DNA of 64,000 nt from Candidatus Brevundimonas phytovorans (GTDB lineage: Bacteria > Pseudomonadota > Alphaproteobacteria > Caulobacterales > Caulobacteraceae). This document shows positions 52,393-61,678 of the stretch, in pieces. The notes beneath the pieces are model-generated. The model was given only the letters and a program-made list of their open reading frames with translations, ran no database searches and was not told the DNA's origin. The first letter of the stretch is position 1; each line of letters starts with the position of its first letter. The stretch is taken from positions 2,505,001 through 2,569,000 of the forward strand of contig CP119309.1 of NCBI GenBank assembly GCA_029203145.1, written 5' to 3'. A program made the position numbers and the translations under genes.

Positions 52393-53436
52393 TCAGTGCT
52401 TGCTCAACCTGCCCGCCTGCACCATCAAGCCTACAGCGATCAGTGTGATGCTCACCACATAGCTATATGTCAGCGAGGATTCCGTTGACTGATATGTGGT
52501 GAAGAAAGCCGACCTCAGGGACTGAGTCGCGTCGAACAGGGGGTTCAGCAGCATCCATTTCGCAAGAAAATCAGGAAGCTGTTCGCTCACAAACACGATA
52601 CCGCCCGTATAGAAGAATAGCCTGACGATCCAGGGTGTGAAGCGCACCAGGACCGGAACATAGCTGATCAGTCCTCTGAAAATGAGACCCGTGCCGATGG
52701 AGAAAAGGAATACGGCGAACCAACTTGCGACAACGCCTAGGATGCTGTCGATTTCCACTCCCCGACCGGTCAGTTCGATCAGGATCAGGAAGAAGCAGAG
52801 CGACCATGTGTAAAGGATCGCATAGGCAAGCGCTCGTGATAGAAGTACATCTATCATACGTATTCGGGGAATGAGCACGAGATTGGGCTCAACCGCCATG
52901 TTTGCTGTTCTCACGACGATGATCCGGAACATGAACCAGGCGCCAACGCCAAGGACGACGAACGGCAGGGTCTCCATGTCCATGATCGATGTAGCGCCGA
53001 TCAGGGAGTAGATGCCGACGATGACGGCCATCTGGATGATAGGCTCGATAAAAATCCAGACCGCTGCCGCCGGCCCGATCCGGCTGAGGTGCCGCAGGAA
53101 TCGGAGCGTCAGAGCGACAATCGTGCGCACCCGCCCAAGAGGATGAGCCCTGGGCGCCAGCTTGAACACCGTCGACACCGATGGATCGGGCGGGGTCTTG
53201 TCGACCTTAGGGCCTTCGGGTCGGAGCGCTTCATCTAGGTAGTCGCTCTCGAAATCCTTGGTCGCCTGACGAAGTGCACGCAGGCGTTCCGCCAGAACCG
53301 GACGAAAACGAGGCTGCGTCTCCGCTATCTTGCGGTGAAGGGTCTCGATTAGGTTTCTATAAACGAGCTTTCGATCCGACGGCGTGTTCGCTCCGCTCGA
53401 CTGGATTGCCGCTCGAACCGTATCGTATTCGCTCAT
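52393..53436 (-). CDS. KpsM-like polysaccharide ABC exporter permease with long N-terminal extension
   Basis: The 347-residue protein has a soluble N-terminal part of about 125 residues (LVYRNLIETLHRKIAETQPR, DFESDYLDEALRPEGPK) before six transmembrane helices of the ABC-2 type: PAAAVWIFIEPIIQMAVIVG, FVVLGVGAWFMFRI, SLCFFLILIELTG, FRGLISYVPVL and FVSEQLPDFLAKWMLLNPL. The PLFDATQ and EPIIQ motifs fit capsule exporters. KpsM proteins are usually about 260 residues, so the extension is unusual and may contact the KpsT-like protein. I use ATG at 53434-53436; the upstream frame is a shadow of the neighbouring gene. Confidence 0.88.
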   Translation of the reverse strand: MSEYDTVRAAIQSSGANTPSDRKLVYRNLIETLHRKIAETQPRFRPVLAERLRALRQATKDFESDYLDEALRPEGPKVDKTPPDPSVSTVFKLAPRAHPLGRVRTIVALTLRFLRHLSRIGPAAAVWIFIEPIIQMAVIVGIYSLIGATSIMDMETLPFVVLGVGAWFMFRIIVVRTANMAVEPNLVLIPRIRMIDVLLSRALAYAILYTWSLCFFLILIELTGRGVEIDSILGVVASWFAVFLFSIGTGLIFRGLISYVPVLVRFTPWIVRLFFYTGGIVFVSEQLPDFLAKWMLLNPLFDATQSLRSAFFTTYQSTESSLTYSYVVSITLIAVGLMVQAGRLSKH

Positions 53437-53468
53437 TCGGCATCCTTGTGCATCGCCTTTTGCTTTGC

Positions 53469-55403
53469 TTACCGCGCCGCCTCGCTGTCCGCCAGACTCA
53501 GAACCGAGTCGACGATGATACGCGCCGCATCGCCAGCCTGAAGTTGCGGGTTGCGTGCAAAAAAGGCGGTTCGGCTCTGCGAGAGGCCCTCGGATATCGG
53601 CCCCTTGGCGCGCAAATCTTTCAGCACGGCGATCGCCTGGCCAACCGAAGCGGCCTTCACCGCCACCCCCATTTCGGCGAAGTCCAGCGGCAAGGCGACA
53701 CCGACGTCGATGGTCAGCACGTCCTGTCCGCGCGCGGCCGCCCACATGGCCATGTTGCTGACTACCGTGGCGAGCACCCCATAGTCTGCAATAGCCTGCG
53801 TAGCTGACCCGCGCTCAAGAACCCGCCCTCCTTCGTTGCGGAAGCGGGAAAGGATGCGTCGATAGGCTTCGATTTCCTGCTCCGTTTCATCCGGATGCGG
53901 CGCAACGTCCAATCGAACGCCGAGTGCTTCGCACGCGGGCGCCAGCAGTTCTATGGCGGCAAGGCAAATTCCATCCAGCGGCTGGGATGCAAAAAGCACA
54001 TCGCCGTTGTCAGCCGCCTGCATGACGCCGCTGCCTCGGCCGTCCCGGCCCACCCTTCCGGCCAGTACGAAGCGATCCGCCGCCACGCCGAACCGAGTGG
54101 CGAATATGCGCCTTTGCTCTGTGTCCAGAACCGCCAGCTTCTGAGCTATGGGGGCCGGATCGCGGTCCGAAACGCCTATCATCAGAGTTTGGACTTCTAT
54201 CGACGGCGCCTGCGCGGCCCGCGCGGCGGACACTAGGGCGCCACCGAACGGCGAGCCCACCGGCACGGCGATGACCGCGCAGGCAGGATGGCGCGCAAAA
54301 TGCTCCTCAAAGGCCTGGATCAGGGCGAGAAGCGGACCCAAGGAGGCCACTATAAAGCCACCCGTCGCTTCCAGGATCGCCGCCCTGCGCGCGGGATGCA
54401 AATGCTGGCCCAGCTTGGTTGAGACGCCCTGCAGCAGCCGGGTCCGCAAGGGCGCGAGGCGGAGATGCAGACCGTCAGACCGCGGCTGTCGCAGCAGATG
54501 CATCGAAGCACCGTTTCGGCGCGCCGTCCGCCACGCACGGAACACATTGCGCGTCAGCCGAGTGTAGGGTTGTAGCAGGATGGCGGGTCGCGAGTGGTCT
54601 CGGCTACGCAGGTCGTAGAGGATGGCCTCCGCGGTCGCGGCATGTCGGAAATCTTCTAGGCTGCGCAGATCCGCCGCCACCATCACGCCTGCGGCAAGCC
54701 CTCGTAGAGACGGCCGCCATCTCCGAATGACCGCCTCCAACGCCTCGACATCAGGACCTGAATGGCCTCTCGTCTCACCCCCTCGGCGCTGACGGCGACG
54801 CGCCTCGGAGGCGCAGTTCACGAACAGCCGCGTCACCGGCCGTCCCCGCAAGCGCGCAGCGATCTCAACGTCCTCCAGCGGTTGATCGCCCTCTATCAGA
54901 AGAATCGGCCCCGAGCAGCGTTCCAGCGCCGCCTCCACAACCTCCAGTCGCCGGAGTCGAAGCGCGATATCGGTCTTCAAACGTAAGCCGAGCGCCGCAC
55001 TGTGACGCTCCACCTGGTCGCCGACAGCCGCCGGCAAAGCGTGGGCGATGCTCGCCAGGGCGATCTCGGTCGCCTGCAGGGCCAGCGCAAACCACCCCTC
55101 CTCCAGCGCACGCCGCTTGGGGTCGACGTAGCCCCGCCCCGCCGTCCCGGAAAAATCGACGACCTCGGCAGCCACGTCGATCAACCGGCCGCTCAACCGC
55201 GCCCCCGGCCCGACAACAATCAAGGCCGACGGGTCCGACGCCAAGGGAGCCGTCAAGGCTGCCGTCAGGGCATTGGAAAAACGGCGACGGACGCGCGGTT
55301 GCCTCCACACCCCGCGCCGCCGGGTAGCATAAACCAGAGCATCGGCGCTCGCGCAGTGAACGATGCCGTCCAGCAAGGACTCAATCGTGGGATCAGGCGT
55401 CAT
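53469..55403 (-). CDS. GT-B-like surface polysaccharide transferase 1
   Basis: This 644-residue protein is not assignable to a named family. The C-terminal third has the layout of a GT-B nucleotide-binding domain: VLFASQPLDGICLAAIELL, VRLDVAPHPDETEQEIEAYR (HP motif) and then VVSNMAMWAAARGQDVLTID (SN motif), as in bacterial sialyltransferase-like and CDP-glycerol transferase families. The N-terminal part has Arg-rich helices and an ILLIEGDQPLED strand. A nonulosonate or phosphoglycerol transferase role is inferred from context. ATG at 55401-55403; it overlaps the upstream gene by 11 bases and is followed by the permease gene after 32 bases. Confidence 0.7.
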   Translation of the reverse strand: MTPDPTIESLLDGIVHCASADALVYATRRRGVWRQPRVRRRFSNALTAALTAPLASDPSALIVVGPGARLSGRLIDVAAEVVDFSGTAGRGYVDPKRRALEEGWFALALQATEIALASIAHALPAAVGDQVERHSAALGLRLKTDIALRLRRLEVVEAALERCSGPILLIEGDQPLEDVEIAARLRGRPVTRLFVNCASEARRRQRRGGETRGHSGPDVEALEAVIRRWRPSLRGLAAGVMVAADLRSLEDFRHAATAEAILYDLRSRDHSRPAILLQPYTRLTRNVFRAWRTARRNGASMHLLRQPRSDGLHLRLAPLRTRLLQGVSTKLGQHLHPARRAAILEATGGFIVASLGPLLALIQAFEEHFARHPACAVIAVPVGSPFGGALVSAARAAQAPSIEVQTLMIGVSDRDPAPIAQKLAVLDTEQRRIFATRFGVAADRFVLAGRVGRDGRGSGVMQAADNGDVLFASQPLDGICLAAIELLAPACEALGVRLDVAPHPDETEQEIEAYRRILSRFRNEGGRVLERGSATQAIADYGVLATVVSNMAMWAAARGQDVLTIDVGVALPLDFAEMGVAVKAASVGQAIAVLKDLRAKGPISEGLSQSRTAFFARNPQLQAGDAARIIVDSVLSLADSEAAR

Positions 55404-57474
55404 GACAGGCTTTTTTCGCCTCGGCGAAGTCAAGCAGCCACTCGCAGGTGCGTTCGGCGTTGCGTCCGTCTAAGCCGCCGAAATAGGTCGGCATCGCTGC
55501 TCTGGCCCGCATCAGTTCGCGCTCATAGGCCGCTTGGTCCGTCAGCAGTTGAAGGACCGCAGACGCCATCGCCTCGACCGAGGTCGCCGGCACCGCGAGG
55601 TGCGAATACTGCTCGAACCTGGCGGTCTCGTAGATCATGGAAATCTCCGGGGTCCAGACGTTGACCGCGACCTTCCCTGCCAGAATGGCCTCGGCGAACA
55701 TGGAAGACACGCTGGACACGAAGACATCAGCCGCGGCGAGAAGCTGATGATTGTGCACGCCGCCCACGGCGGCGGCCAGAACACAGACGTCAGGATCCAT
55801 GCGCGCGACCTCGCGGGCGATGAAGGCCAGATCATCAGCTGGATGAGGCTTGACCAAAACCTGAGCCCCAACGTCGGCGGCGACTTGGCAGAGAGCCGCG
55901 AGACAGCCGCGCCAGCTTTCCGGAGCCATAACGGCGCTGGCGGCGGTCTGCTCCGGCCACAGCCCCCAACGGCTCCGGCAAGTGCCTCCCCAGACGATGA
56001 CGCGGCATGCGGGCCGCAGCCCGAGAATCCGCCGCACCCCGTCGATCTCCCCTTGAGTCGGCGCGCCCTCGTTGACGAAGGTGTCGGATCGCGCGCGACC
56101 GGCGGCGTGGACGACCATCTTGCTGCCGGGAAGATGGTTGGAGAGATGGCGGACCTGATGTTCACCCCAGACGATCAAAGCGTCGGGCATATTGTCGGTT
56201 TCGGGCTCCCCATTCGAGCGTGTCGCCATGAGGGACAGCGCCATCTCATCGCCGATCCCCAGTTTGATCGATGCAGTCAGCGCCTTCGTCTGGAAGGCCG
56301 CAAGGTTGATCCAGGGCCGTGATTCAAGCCTGCCGCCCGTGACAATGTCCGGCCGCAGCAAGACGAAGGCGCTGCGCCATGCTTCGGCCTGCGTCGTGGT
56401 CAGGACCGCAAGATTCAAAAGCGTCCTGCTGAAGTATTTGGCATAGGGGCCAAACATATCGATACCGTCGACCTGCATCGCCCGGCGGAAGCCGGGTTCC
56501 CTGACCAGCTTTTTCAACGCGTGAGCGTAGCGGGTTCGTGTGGGCTCGCGAAGTTGCGACGCTAGCCCTCCAAAGTCGGCCAAAGTCAGCTCGGCAACAT
56601 GAGACGGCCAGCGATCAGCATAGCCCTGGCCGTTGAAAACCGGTCGCGGGCTTTCCCAGATGATGGTCAAGCGCCAGTTCCGTCGGACGCACGCCTCGGC
56701 AAGGGCATCGGGCATGCCTTCGCTGTATTCGTCAATCAGGACCGGTCTGCCGCGCATCCGGCTCGCCAACCAGTGCGTGCCTCTTTGTCCGCGGCTGATC
56801 AGGACGACATGTCCATCATAGTCGCGGATTCGCTCCCCTGCCTCAGCCTCTCGCGCCGCTAGCCGAGCCTCGACTTTTCGATAGACTCGGCGACGCCGAT
56901 ACAGGCTGAGGGGCAGATAGTGAAGCAGGGCCTCCAGGCTGAGCCAGCGTTTGGATGACGATGCCGCTACCGGCGCCTCAGCGGCAGGCGCCTCGCCCCA
57001 GGCTTGCGCGTCCGGGGCAGCCTGCGACAACTGCTCGCGCATTAGCGATGCCTGCCAACCCGCATCCGGACCGGTTCCCAAGAGAGCCCAGACCACCGGC
57101 CTTTCGGCATCGACGACAGCGCGCGTCAGCCTCACGGTCCTAAGGCAGATCTGCACATAGGGCCCCAGGGCCGTCAGCCAGGCCCACACCGGGGGCGGAT
57201 GCCCCTGCCCCGCGCTCCATTCCGCCAGCGGCTTTCCGGACTTCAGGAGGGTCGACGGGAACCGGCGCAGCCACTCCAGAACTTCGGCGTGGATGGCGTC
57301 CGACTGGACCGCATCCAGATAGTCCATCGGCTGGGCGACGATGACGCCGGCGATCTGCCTTGGCGGCTCGATCTCGTAGGCGGCGCGTACGAGGCGGGGC
57401 GTAAGCCCCGCCTCGTGGCAACGAGCGACGAAATTTTCCGCTGCAGCAGCGTCGTCGGCGAGCAAGAAGCCCAC
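55393..57474 (-). CDS. GT-B-like surface polysaccharide transferase 2
   Basis: The 693-residue protein has a C-terminal GT-B-like domain: VIVWGGTCRSRWGLWPEQ, VLVKPHPADDLAFIAREV (HP motif) and VFVSSVSSMFAEAILAGKVAVN (Ser motif). Upstream lies VLIDEYSEGMPDALAEACV, an acidic segment that could be the counterpart of the D/E-D/E-G motif in sialyltransferase families. The exact family is not recognised. The first standard start is GTG at 57474; the frame stays open 14 codons further with no ATG, GTG or TTG. It is the second gene of a minus-strand operon with the oxidoreductase. Confidence 0.72.
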   Translation of the reverse strand: MGFLLADDAAAAENFVARCHEAGLTPRLVRAAYEIEPPRQIAGVIVAQPMDYLDAVQSDAIHAEVLEWLRRFPSTLLKSGKPLAEWSAGQGHPPPVWAWLTALGPYVQICLRTVRLTRAVVDAERPVVWALLGTGPDAGWQASLMREQLSQAAPDAQAWGEAPAAEAPVAASSSKRWLSLEALLHYLPLSLYRRRRVYRKVEARLAAREAEAGERIRDYDGHVVLISRGQRGTHWLASRMRGRPVLIDEYSEGMPDALAEACVRRNWRLTIIWESPRPVFNGQGYADRWPSHVAELTLADFGGLASQLREPTRTRYAHALKKLVREPGFRRAMQVDGIDMFGPYAKYFSRTLLNLAVLTTTQAEAWRSAFVLLRPDIVTGGRLESRPWINLAAFQTKALTASIKLGIGDEMALSLMATRSNGEPETDNMPDALIVWGEHQVRHLSNHLPGSKMVVHAAGRARSDTFVNEGAPTQGEIDGVRRILGLRPACRVIVWGGTCRSRWGLWPEQTAASAVMAPESWRGCLAALCQVAADVGAQVLVKPHPADDLAFIAREVARMDPDVCVLAAAVGGVHNHQLLAAADVFVSSVSSMFAEAILAGKVAVNVWTPEISMIYETARFEQYSHLAVPATSVEAMASAVLQLLTDQAAYERELMRARAAMPTYFGGLDGRNAERTCEWLLDFAEAKKACHDA

Positions 57475-57519
57475 CGCGACGCACGGTGTATTTTGAGGAT
57501 TATTGATCTTGGAATTCCG

Positions 57520-58485
57520 TCAGCGGCCGCGCGACTGCGTTTTCAGCATCGGGCTGTAGATGGCGGCCAACCTGTCGCGATGCTGCTGGATAGTCGGCAG
57601 CAAGTCCGCGTCCTCCCCGGTCAGGAAGGCTCGAGTCTGGCGGAACAGGCCTGGCTTGAAGCGTACGTCTAGGTCATCCTCTGCCACCTGGGCTTCGACA
57701 GAGAAGGACCCTCGCGTCTGGACCTGCAGTTGCTCCATCGGCTTGAGGATGAAGCGACGGCTGCGGCTGCTGATCTCGATCGCCCAGCGACCCGGAGCAT
57801 CCCAATCGGCCATATAGGAGAACAAGACGCCCGCTTCAGTGAGACCGTGCCCCGCGAAACGCGCCGCGCGCGGATGCCAGTCCAGAGCTCCCGCGACCTC
57901 AGTGCTCCATGCCGTCGGTTCACCGGCCAGCATGAAGGCGGTGTCGATCACATGGGTCGAGTTGGCGAGCAGCCATTCGTTCAGCACTTCTGGGCGATGA
58001 CCGATCTTCACGATCGCATCGGAGGCTTCGGTGAAATCGAAACTCATAGAAACGGCGCCGCCATCTTCCGCCAGTCCCCGTCGCGCGGCCAGCACGGATC
58101 CATAGAAGCGGCGATTGTAGGCGAGCCAGACCTCAGCGCCGTGATCCGCAGCCAAGGCCGCCGTCTCGCTGATCTCGGCAAGATCTATTCCTCCGGGCTT
58201 TTCAACCAGGATCCGCCGGCAACCCGCACGGATCAATGCCTGGACCGTGCCGGTCAGTTCAGCGACATCGATGGCGACGATGGCGCTGGCTGGAGGTCCG
58301 CCTGCCCGGGCGAGGCCGGCCGATACGCCGCCAGCCATCGACAGCAACCCGGTCGCTGCTCCAAACCGTTCGGCAGAAGCTTGACTGCGGCAAACGACCA
58401 TCGGATTGACTCCGAGTTCCGCCAAGACAGCCGCGTAGGCGGTCGCCATCCGGCCAGCGCCGATAAGCCAAAGTTGGTCGCTCAT
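57520..58485 (-). CDS. Gfo/Idh/MocA-family oxidoreductase 2
   Basis: The 321-residue enzyme has the N-terminal Rossmann motif LWLIGAGRMATAYAAVLAELG, then IVAIDVAELTGTVQALI, the conserved ILVEKPGGIDLAE (EKP motif with catalytic Lys) and VWLAYNRRFYGSVLAA. NSTHVIDTAFMLAGEP is the family's substrate-binding His region. It is closer to the canonical family than the 51370 paralogue. A role in nucleotide-sugar conversion for the glycan is inferred. ATG at 58483-58485 is preceded by GAGG with five-base spacing. It is the first gene of the operon with two transferases and the permease. Confidence 0.85.
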   Translation of the reverse strand: MSDQLWLIGAGRMATAYAAVLAELGVNPMVVCRSQASAERFGAATGLLSMAGGVSAGLARAGGPPASAIVAIDVAELTGTVQALIRAGCRRILVEKPGGIDLAEISETAALAADHGAEVWLAYNRRFYGSVLAARRGLAEDGGAVSMSFDFTEASDAIVKIGHRPEVLNEWLLANSTHVIDTAFMLAGEPTAWSTEVAGALDWHPRAARFAGHGLTEAGVLFSYMADWDAPGRWAIEISSRSRRFILKPMEQLQVQTRGSFSVEAQVAEDDLDVRFKPGLFRQTRAFLTGEDADLLPTIQQHRDRLAAIYSPMLKTQSRGR

Positions 58486-58621
58486 ATTCACCTCGAAGAC
58501 TTGGGATCGGTTTTTCAGTCGCGAGGTTGGCCGTCAAGAGTTTACTATACAAAAGCGCCACTTGACTATGCCAAACACCTTGTATTACCGACATAGGCTC
58601 GTCGTATAGAGAGGCCTTGCG

Positions 58622-59320
58622 TTGGTGAAACCCCGAATTATCGCCATTGTACCGGCGCGGGGGGGCTCCAAAGGCCTTCCTGGGAAGAACGTTCGACCGT
58701 TGCTCGGCAAGCCGTTGATCGCCTGGACGCTCGAAGCCGCCGCCGCGTCCGCTTATATCGATAGGATCATTGTCAGCACCGATGATGACGCCATCGCCGA
58801 AGCCGCTACGGAAGCTGGCTTCCCCCCACCCTTCCGCCGTCCAGCCCATCTGGCGGGTGATAAATCATCCGTCGTCGACGCCACCATCCATGTGCTCGAG
58901 ACCCTTGCAGAGTCTTGGGACTATGTGGTCTTGCTACAGCCGACCTCCCCCTTGCGCCTGACTACCGACATCGACGCGGTGATCGAGAAATGTATGGCCG
59001 AGGATGCCCCCGCAGTGGTGACGGTGTCGCCGCTACCGAAACCCAAGAATTTCCTCTGCTCGATTGGCCCGACAGGGGAACTTGATCGATTTAACGGGAC
59101 CGGCGGCGAAATCATGATGCTCAACGGCGCGGTCTATATCATTCGCGCCGACGCCCTCGTGGAACAGCGAAAGTTTACGCCCGAGGGAACCCTAGCCTTC
59201 ACCACGCCCTTCGAACGCGCATGGGACATAGATTCTCTCTACGATTTCATTGCCTGCGAAGCTTTGGCGCCTAGGATTCTCGCCGGAGAAACCGCTGTAC
59301 TCAACGCCGTTCGCAACTGA
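58622..59320 (+). CDS. CMP-nonulosonate (legionaminate/sialate-like) synthetase
   Basis: The 232-residue acylneuraminate cytidylyltransferase activates a nonulosonic acid with CTP. It has IIAIVPARGGSKGLPGKNVRPLLGKPLIAWTLEAA (CTP-binding), IDRIIVSTDDDAIAEAA, VVLLQPTSPLRLTTDIDAV and the C-terminal FERAWDIDSLYDFIAC with a metal-binding Asp. Neighbouring LegB/LegC-like genes point to CMP-legionaminic acid, but CMP-sialate or CMP-pseudaminate cannot be excluded. TTG at 58622 (GAGG seven bases upstream) or GTG at 58625 is the start. Confidence 0.9.
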   Translation: MVKPRIIAIVPARGGSKGLPGKNVRPLLGKPLIAWTLEAAAASAYIDRIIVSTDDDAIAEAATEAGFPPPFRRPAHLAGDKSSVVDATIHVLETLAESWDYVVLLQPTSPLRLTTDIDAVIEKCMAEDAPAVVTVSPLPKPKNFLCSIGPTGELDRFNGTGGEIMMLNGAVYIIRADALVEQRKFTPEGTLAFTTPFERAWDIDSLYDFIACEALAPRILAGETAVLNAVRN

Positions 59321-59323
59321 GCA

Positions 59324-61540
59324 TCAAGCGCTTGGCGTCTTCTCAGTATCAAAAATGAAGGCCGCCATAGCCGACGCAGCACCCGACACGAGAAGCGGAT
59401 TCTCTGCTAGATAGCGGCGACGAGAGGTATCGAGCGCCAAGGCCTCAGGCGCGTCGTCCGCGCATGCCTGAACCAAGGCCGCTAAACTTTCTACGGACCC
59501 TGCCTGCAAGGCGAGACCCATTCGAGCATAGGGAACCGGCGGCGGAACCGTCTTGTTCCAGTATACTAGCGTGCGAATATCAGCGACTGCCGCTTCAAGA
59601 ACAAGGTTGCTGAAGCCTGCAACCAAAAGGTCCGTCTCACTCAAACTTCCGCCGATGGTCAACCGCACGCCGGCGTTCGCCGCCGCGTGCCTGTAGGCTT
59701 CTAGGCGCAGCGCTCCATCTGCCGGATGAGGCCGCAGGTACAGACGCCAAGGTCGATTTAACCGCTTCAGCGACGCAACCAAGGCCTTCAAGCGCGCCTC
59801 GGCCCCTACCCACGGCTCGGGCTGGCTTGCGAGAACGACGCGGAAGACACCGTCGGCCGAGGCGACATGAATATTCTGGACGCTCTCGGCGCTTCGAAGT
59901 GAACCCCCTACGCGGATCGCTTCCGCCGGAAGATCGAATAGACCACCCATCTGCAGGGCGGAGTACGTGTCCAAGGCGTGAAAATGATCCACGGTCGGCG
60001 CCCGGTAGCGAGGCATTTCGCTGAAATAGACCACCTGAGGTTCGTGAACAACAACACCCGCCTCTCGCAGATTGTTCGCCATAATCCGCAGCGGCGGATG
60101 GCGCGTTGGCATCACCACGCCAAAACGGGGGTTCAACCTTTGCACCGCCAAACGAGTCGCCCCGTCGATCAGCGTTAGTTGCGGCAGGTCCACGCTGACA
60201 AACCGGTGTACGATACGAGCCAGCTGAACCGAAACGTCATCGCCCCCCATTTCCAGTGTCTGCGAAAGCCGAAGACGATGCGCCGCCCCACCCCAGCGCT
60301 GGGCCGCTGAAGCATCTACACTGGCGACGAAGCGAAGCTTACCCGCCGTCGCTTTGATTAAGTCGGACAGGTCGACTACCTCATCACCAAGAGCGGGGAG
60401 AAGGCGGGCGGCGGCCGGTTCATAAAGCCTGCTCCCCACCGACGCGACGACCCCTCGGCACGACAGGCGATGCAGGTGGGAGGCGACCAAACTCTGCACA
60501 ATCTCCGCAGTGTCGCCTGGCGGCGGCCTCAAAGAAATTTCACCCGACGGCTCACTGGAGGACGGATTACGTCGCCGCAGGCCAGACAGTGTCACCGCCC
60601 CTTCCATCACCAGCAGTCGCGGCGAGACCGAACGACGCTGCAGAGATGCGCGCACAGAAGCTCGGACCTCGGGCGTCGGCGCCGCCAGCAGCACGGCCGT
60701 AGGCTGGAGATCGCCGAGCAGTTTGACAAAGGCATGCTGGGTGCGGAACCAGGCGAAGAGATTGTCGCTGAGCGCCAGTTCGGCCGCAGCCCAATGCGCA
60801 AATGCGCTTTCTGAAAGTGCGCTTCGAAACGAGTCTTCGGCGAGCGCATCGCGAGCAACCGCGTCGGCGATCTCGGACAAGGTTCGATGTGCGGCGTCGT
60901 TGAGATCAGAGTTGCTCTCTAGGGTATTGTATACCGTCGCCTGGATTAATGCCGATTGCTCAGCCGCCTGTTGGATCCATTTTTCGGTGGACTGACTTGT
61001 AGGACGGTAGGCACACACCGTGACTTTGGCGCCAGTCGGCAGGATCTGCGCCAAGTCCGCAAGTCCCGTCTGAGGCGAAAGCACCGCCAGCAAGCGACCT
61101 GCCGCCGCCGCCTCGATAGCCCGAACGCTATGAACTGGGGTCCCCGTTTCGGGGAGGTCGTCTTGCGGCAAAGCCGCGCAAGCGGCCCTGACAAGCGGCG
61201 CCTCCAGCATCTGCGGACAGTGCGTCTGCACGGCGCAAAGCGCGCTTCGTCTTTCACTCCAGGCGGCCCGTGCGGGTATCGTCAGGCAAGCGTCCACTGC
61301 GATGGCGCCCGCTACGCCTCTCTTAACGTCGGGTCGGAGTTCCCGCCGAAAGATTTGCGCAGCACCAGGATCCTTCAGTCCCGCGAGAAACGCCACGACG
61401 ACAGGGGTCCATATCGGCGTGTCAAAACGGACCACATGCCGCGCGAAAAGCCGCGACGCGACCGAAGCCTGCCCCAGCGCCACTGCACTTCGCACGAACT
61501 CGCCAAAAACGATCATATGCGTCCGGTCGAGCGCCCGCAC
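59324..61540 (-). CDS. GT-B-like surface polysaccharide transferase 3
   Basis: The 738-residue protein has a helical N-terminal region and a C-terminal GT-B-like domain: VFRVVLASQPEPWVGAEARL, RPWRLYLRPHPADGALRLEA (HP motif) and DLLVAGFSNLVLEAAVADIR (SN-E motif). The middle (about 250-520) has VLLAAPTPEVRASVRA and LTLIDGATRLAVQRLNPRFG. The family is unknown and the function, probably sugar transfer, is inferred. The GTG at 61540 is the first standard start, but the frame stays open to 61678 with plausible coding sequence, so the real N-terminus may be longer (see findings). It overlaps nothing at its 3' end; the synthetase gene converges 3 bases away. Confidence 0.7.
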   Translation of the reverse strand: MRALDRTHMIVFGEFVRSAVALGQASVASRLFARHVVRFDTPIWTPVVVAFLAGLKDPGAAQIFRRELRPDVKRGVAGAIAVDACLTIPARAAWSERRSALCAVQTHCPQMLEAPLVRAACAALPQDDLPETGTPVHSVRAIEAAAAGRLLAVLSPQTGLADLAQILPTGAKVTVCAYRPTSQSTEKWIQQAAEQSALIQATVYNTLESNSDLNDAAHRTLSEIADAVARDALAEDSFRSALSESAFAHWAAAELALSDNLFAWFRTQHAFVKLLGDLQPTAVLLAAPTPEVRASVRASLQRRSVSPRLLVMEGAVTLSGLRRRNPSSSEPSGEISLRPPPGDTAEIVQSLVASHLHRLSCRGVVASVGSRLYEPAAARLLPALGDEVVDLSDLIKATAGKLRFVASVDASAAQRWGGAAHRLRLSQTLEMGGDDVSVQLARIVHRFVSVDLPQLTLIDGATRLAVQRLNPRFGVVMPTRHPPLRIMANNLREAGVVVHEPQVVYFSEMPRYRAPTVDHFHALDTYSALQMGGLFDLPAEAIRVGGSLRSAESVQNIHVASADGVFRVVLASQPEPWVGAEARLKALVASLKRLNRPWRLYLRPHPADGALRLEAYRHAAANAGVRLTIGGSLSETDLLVAGFSNLVLEAAVADIRTLVYWNKTVPPPVPYARMGLALQAGSVESLAALVQACADDAPEALALDTSRRRYLAENPLLVSGAASAMAAFIFDTEKTPSA

Positions 61541-61678
61541 TCTATCAGCGACGCGTCGAGCCTTGTCGACCCTGCCCGCACGAAGATGGGTCAGCGCTGC
61601 ATGAAGTCTGCGCGATGTTCGCAGGCCTGTGTCGAAATACTGCCTGATCTGCTGAGAAATACGAATGGTGCAGTCGCC

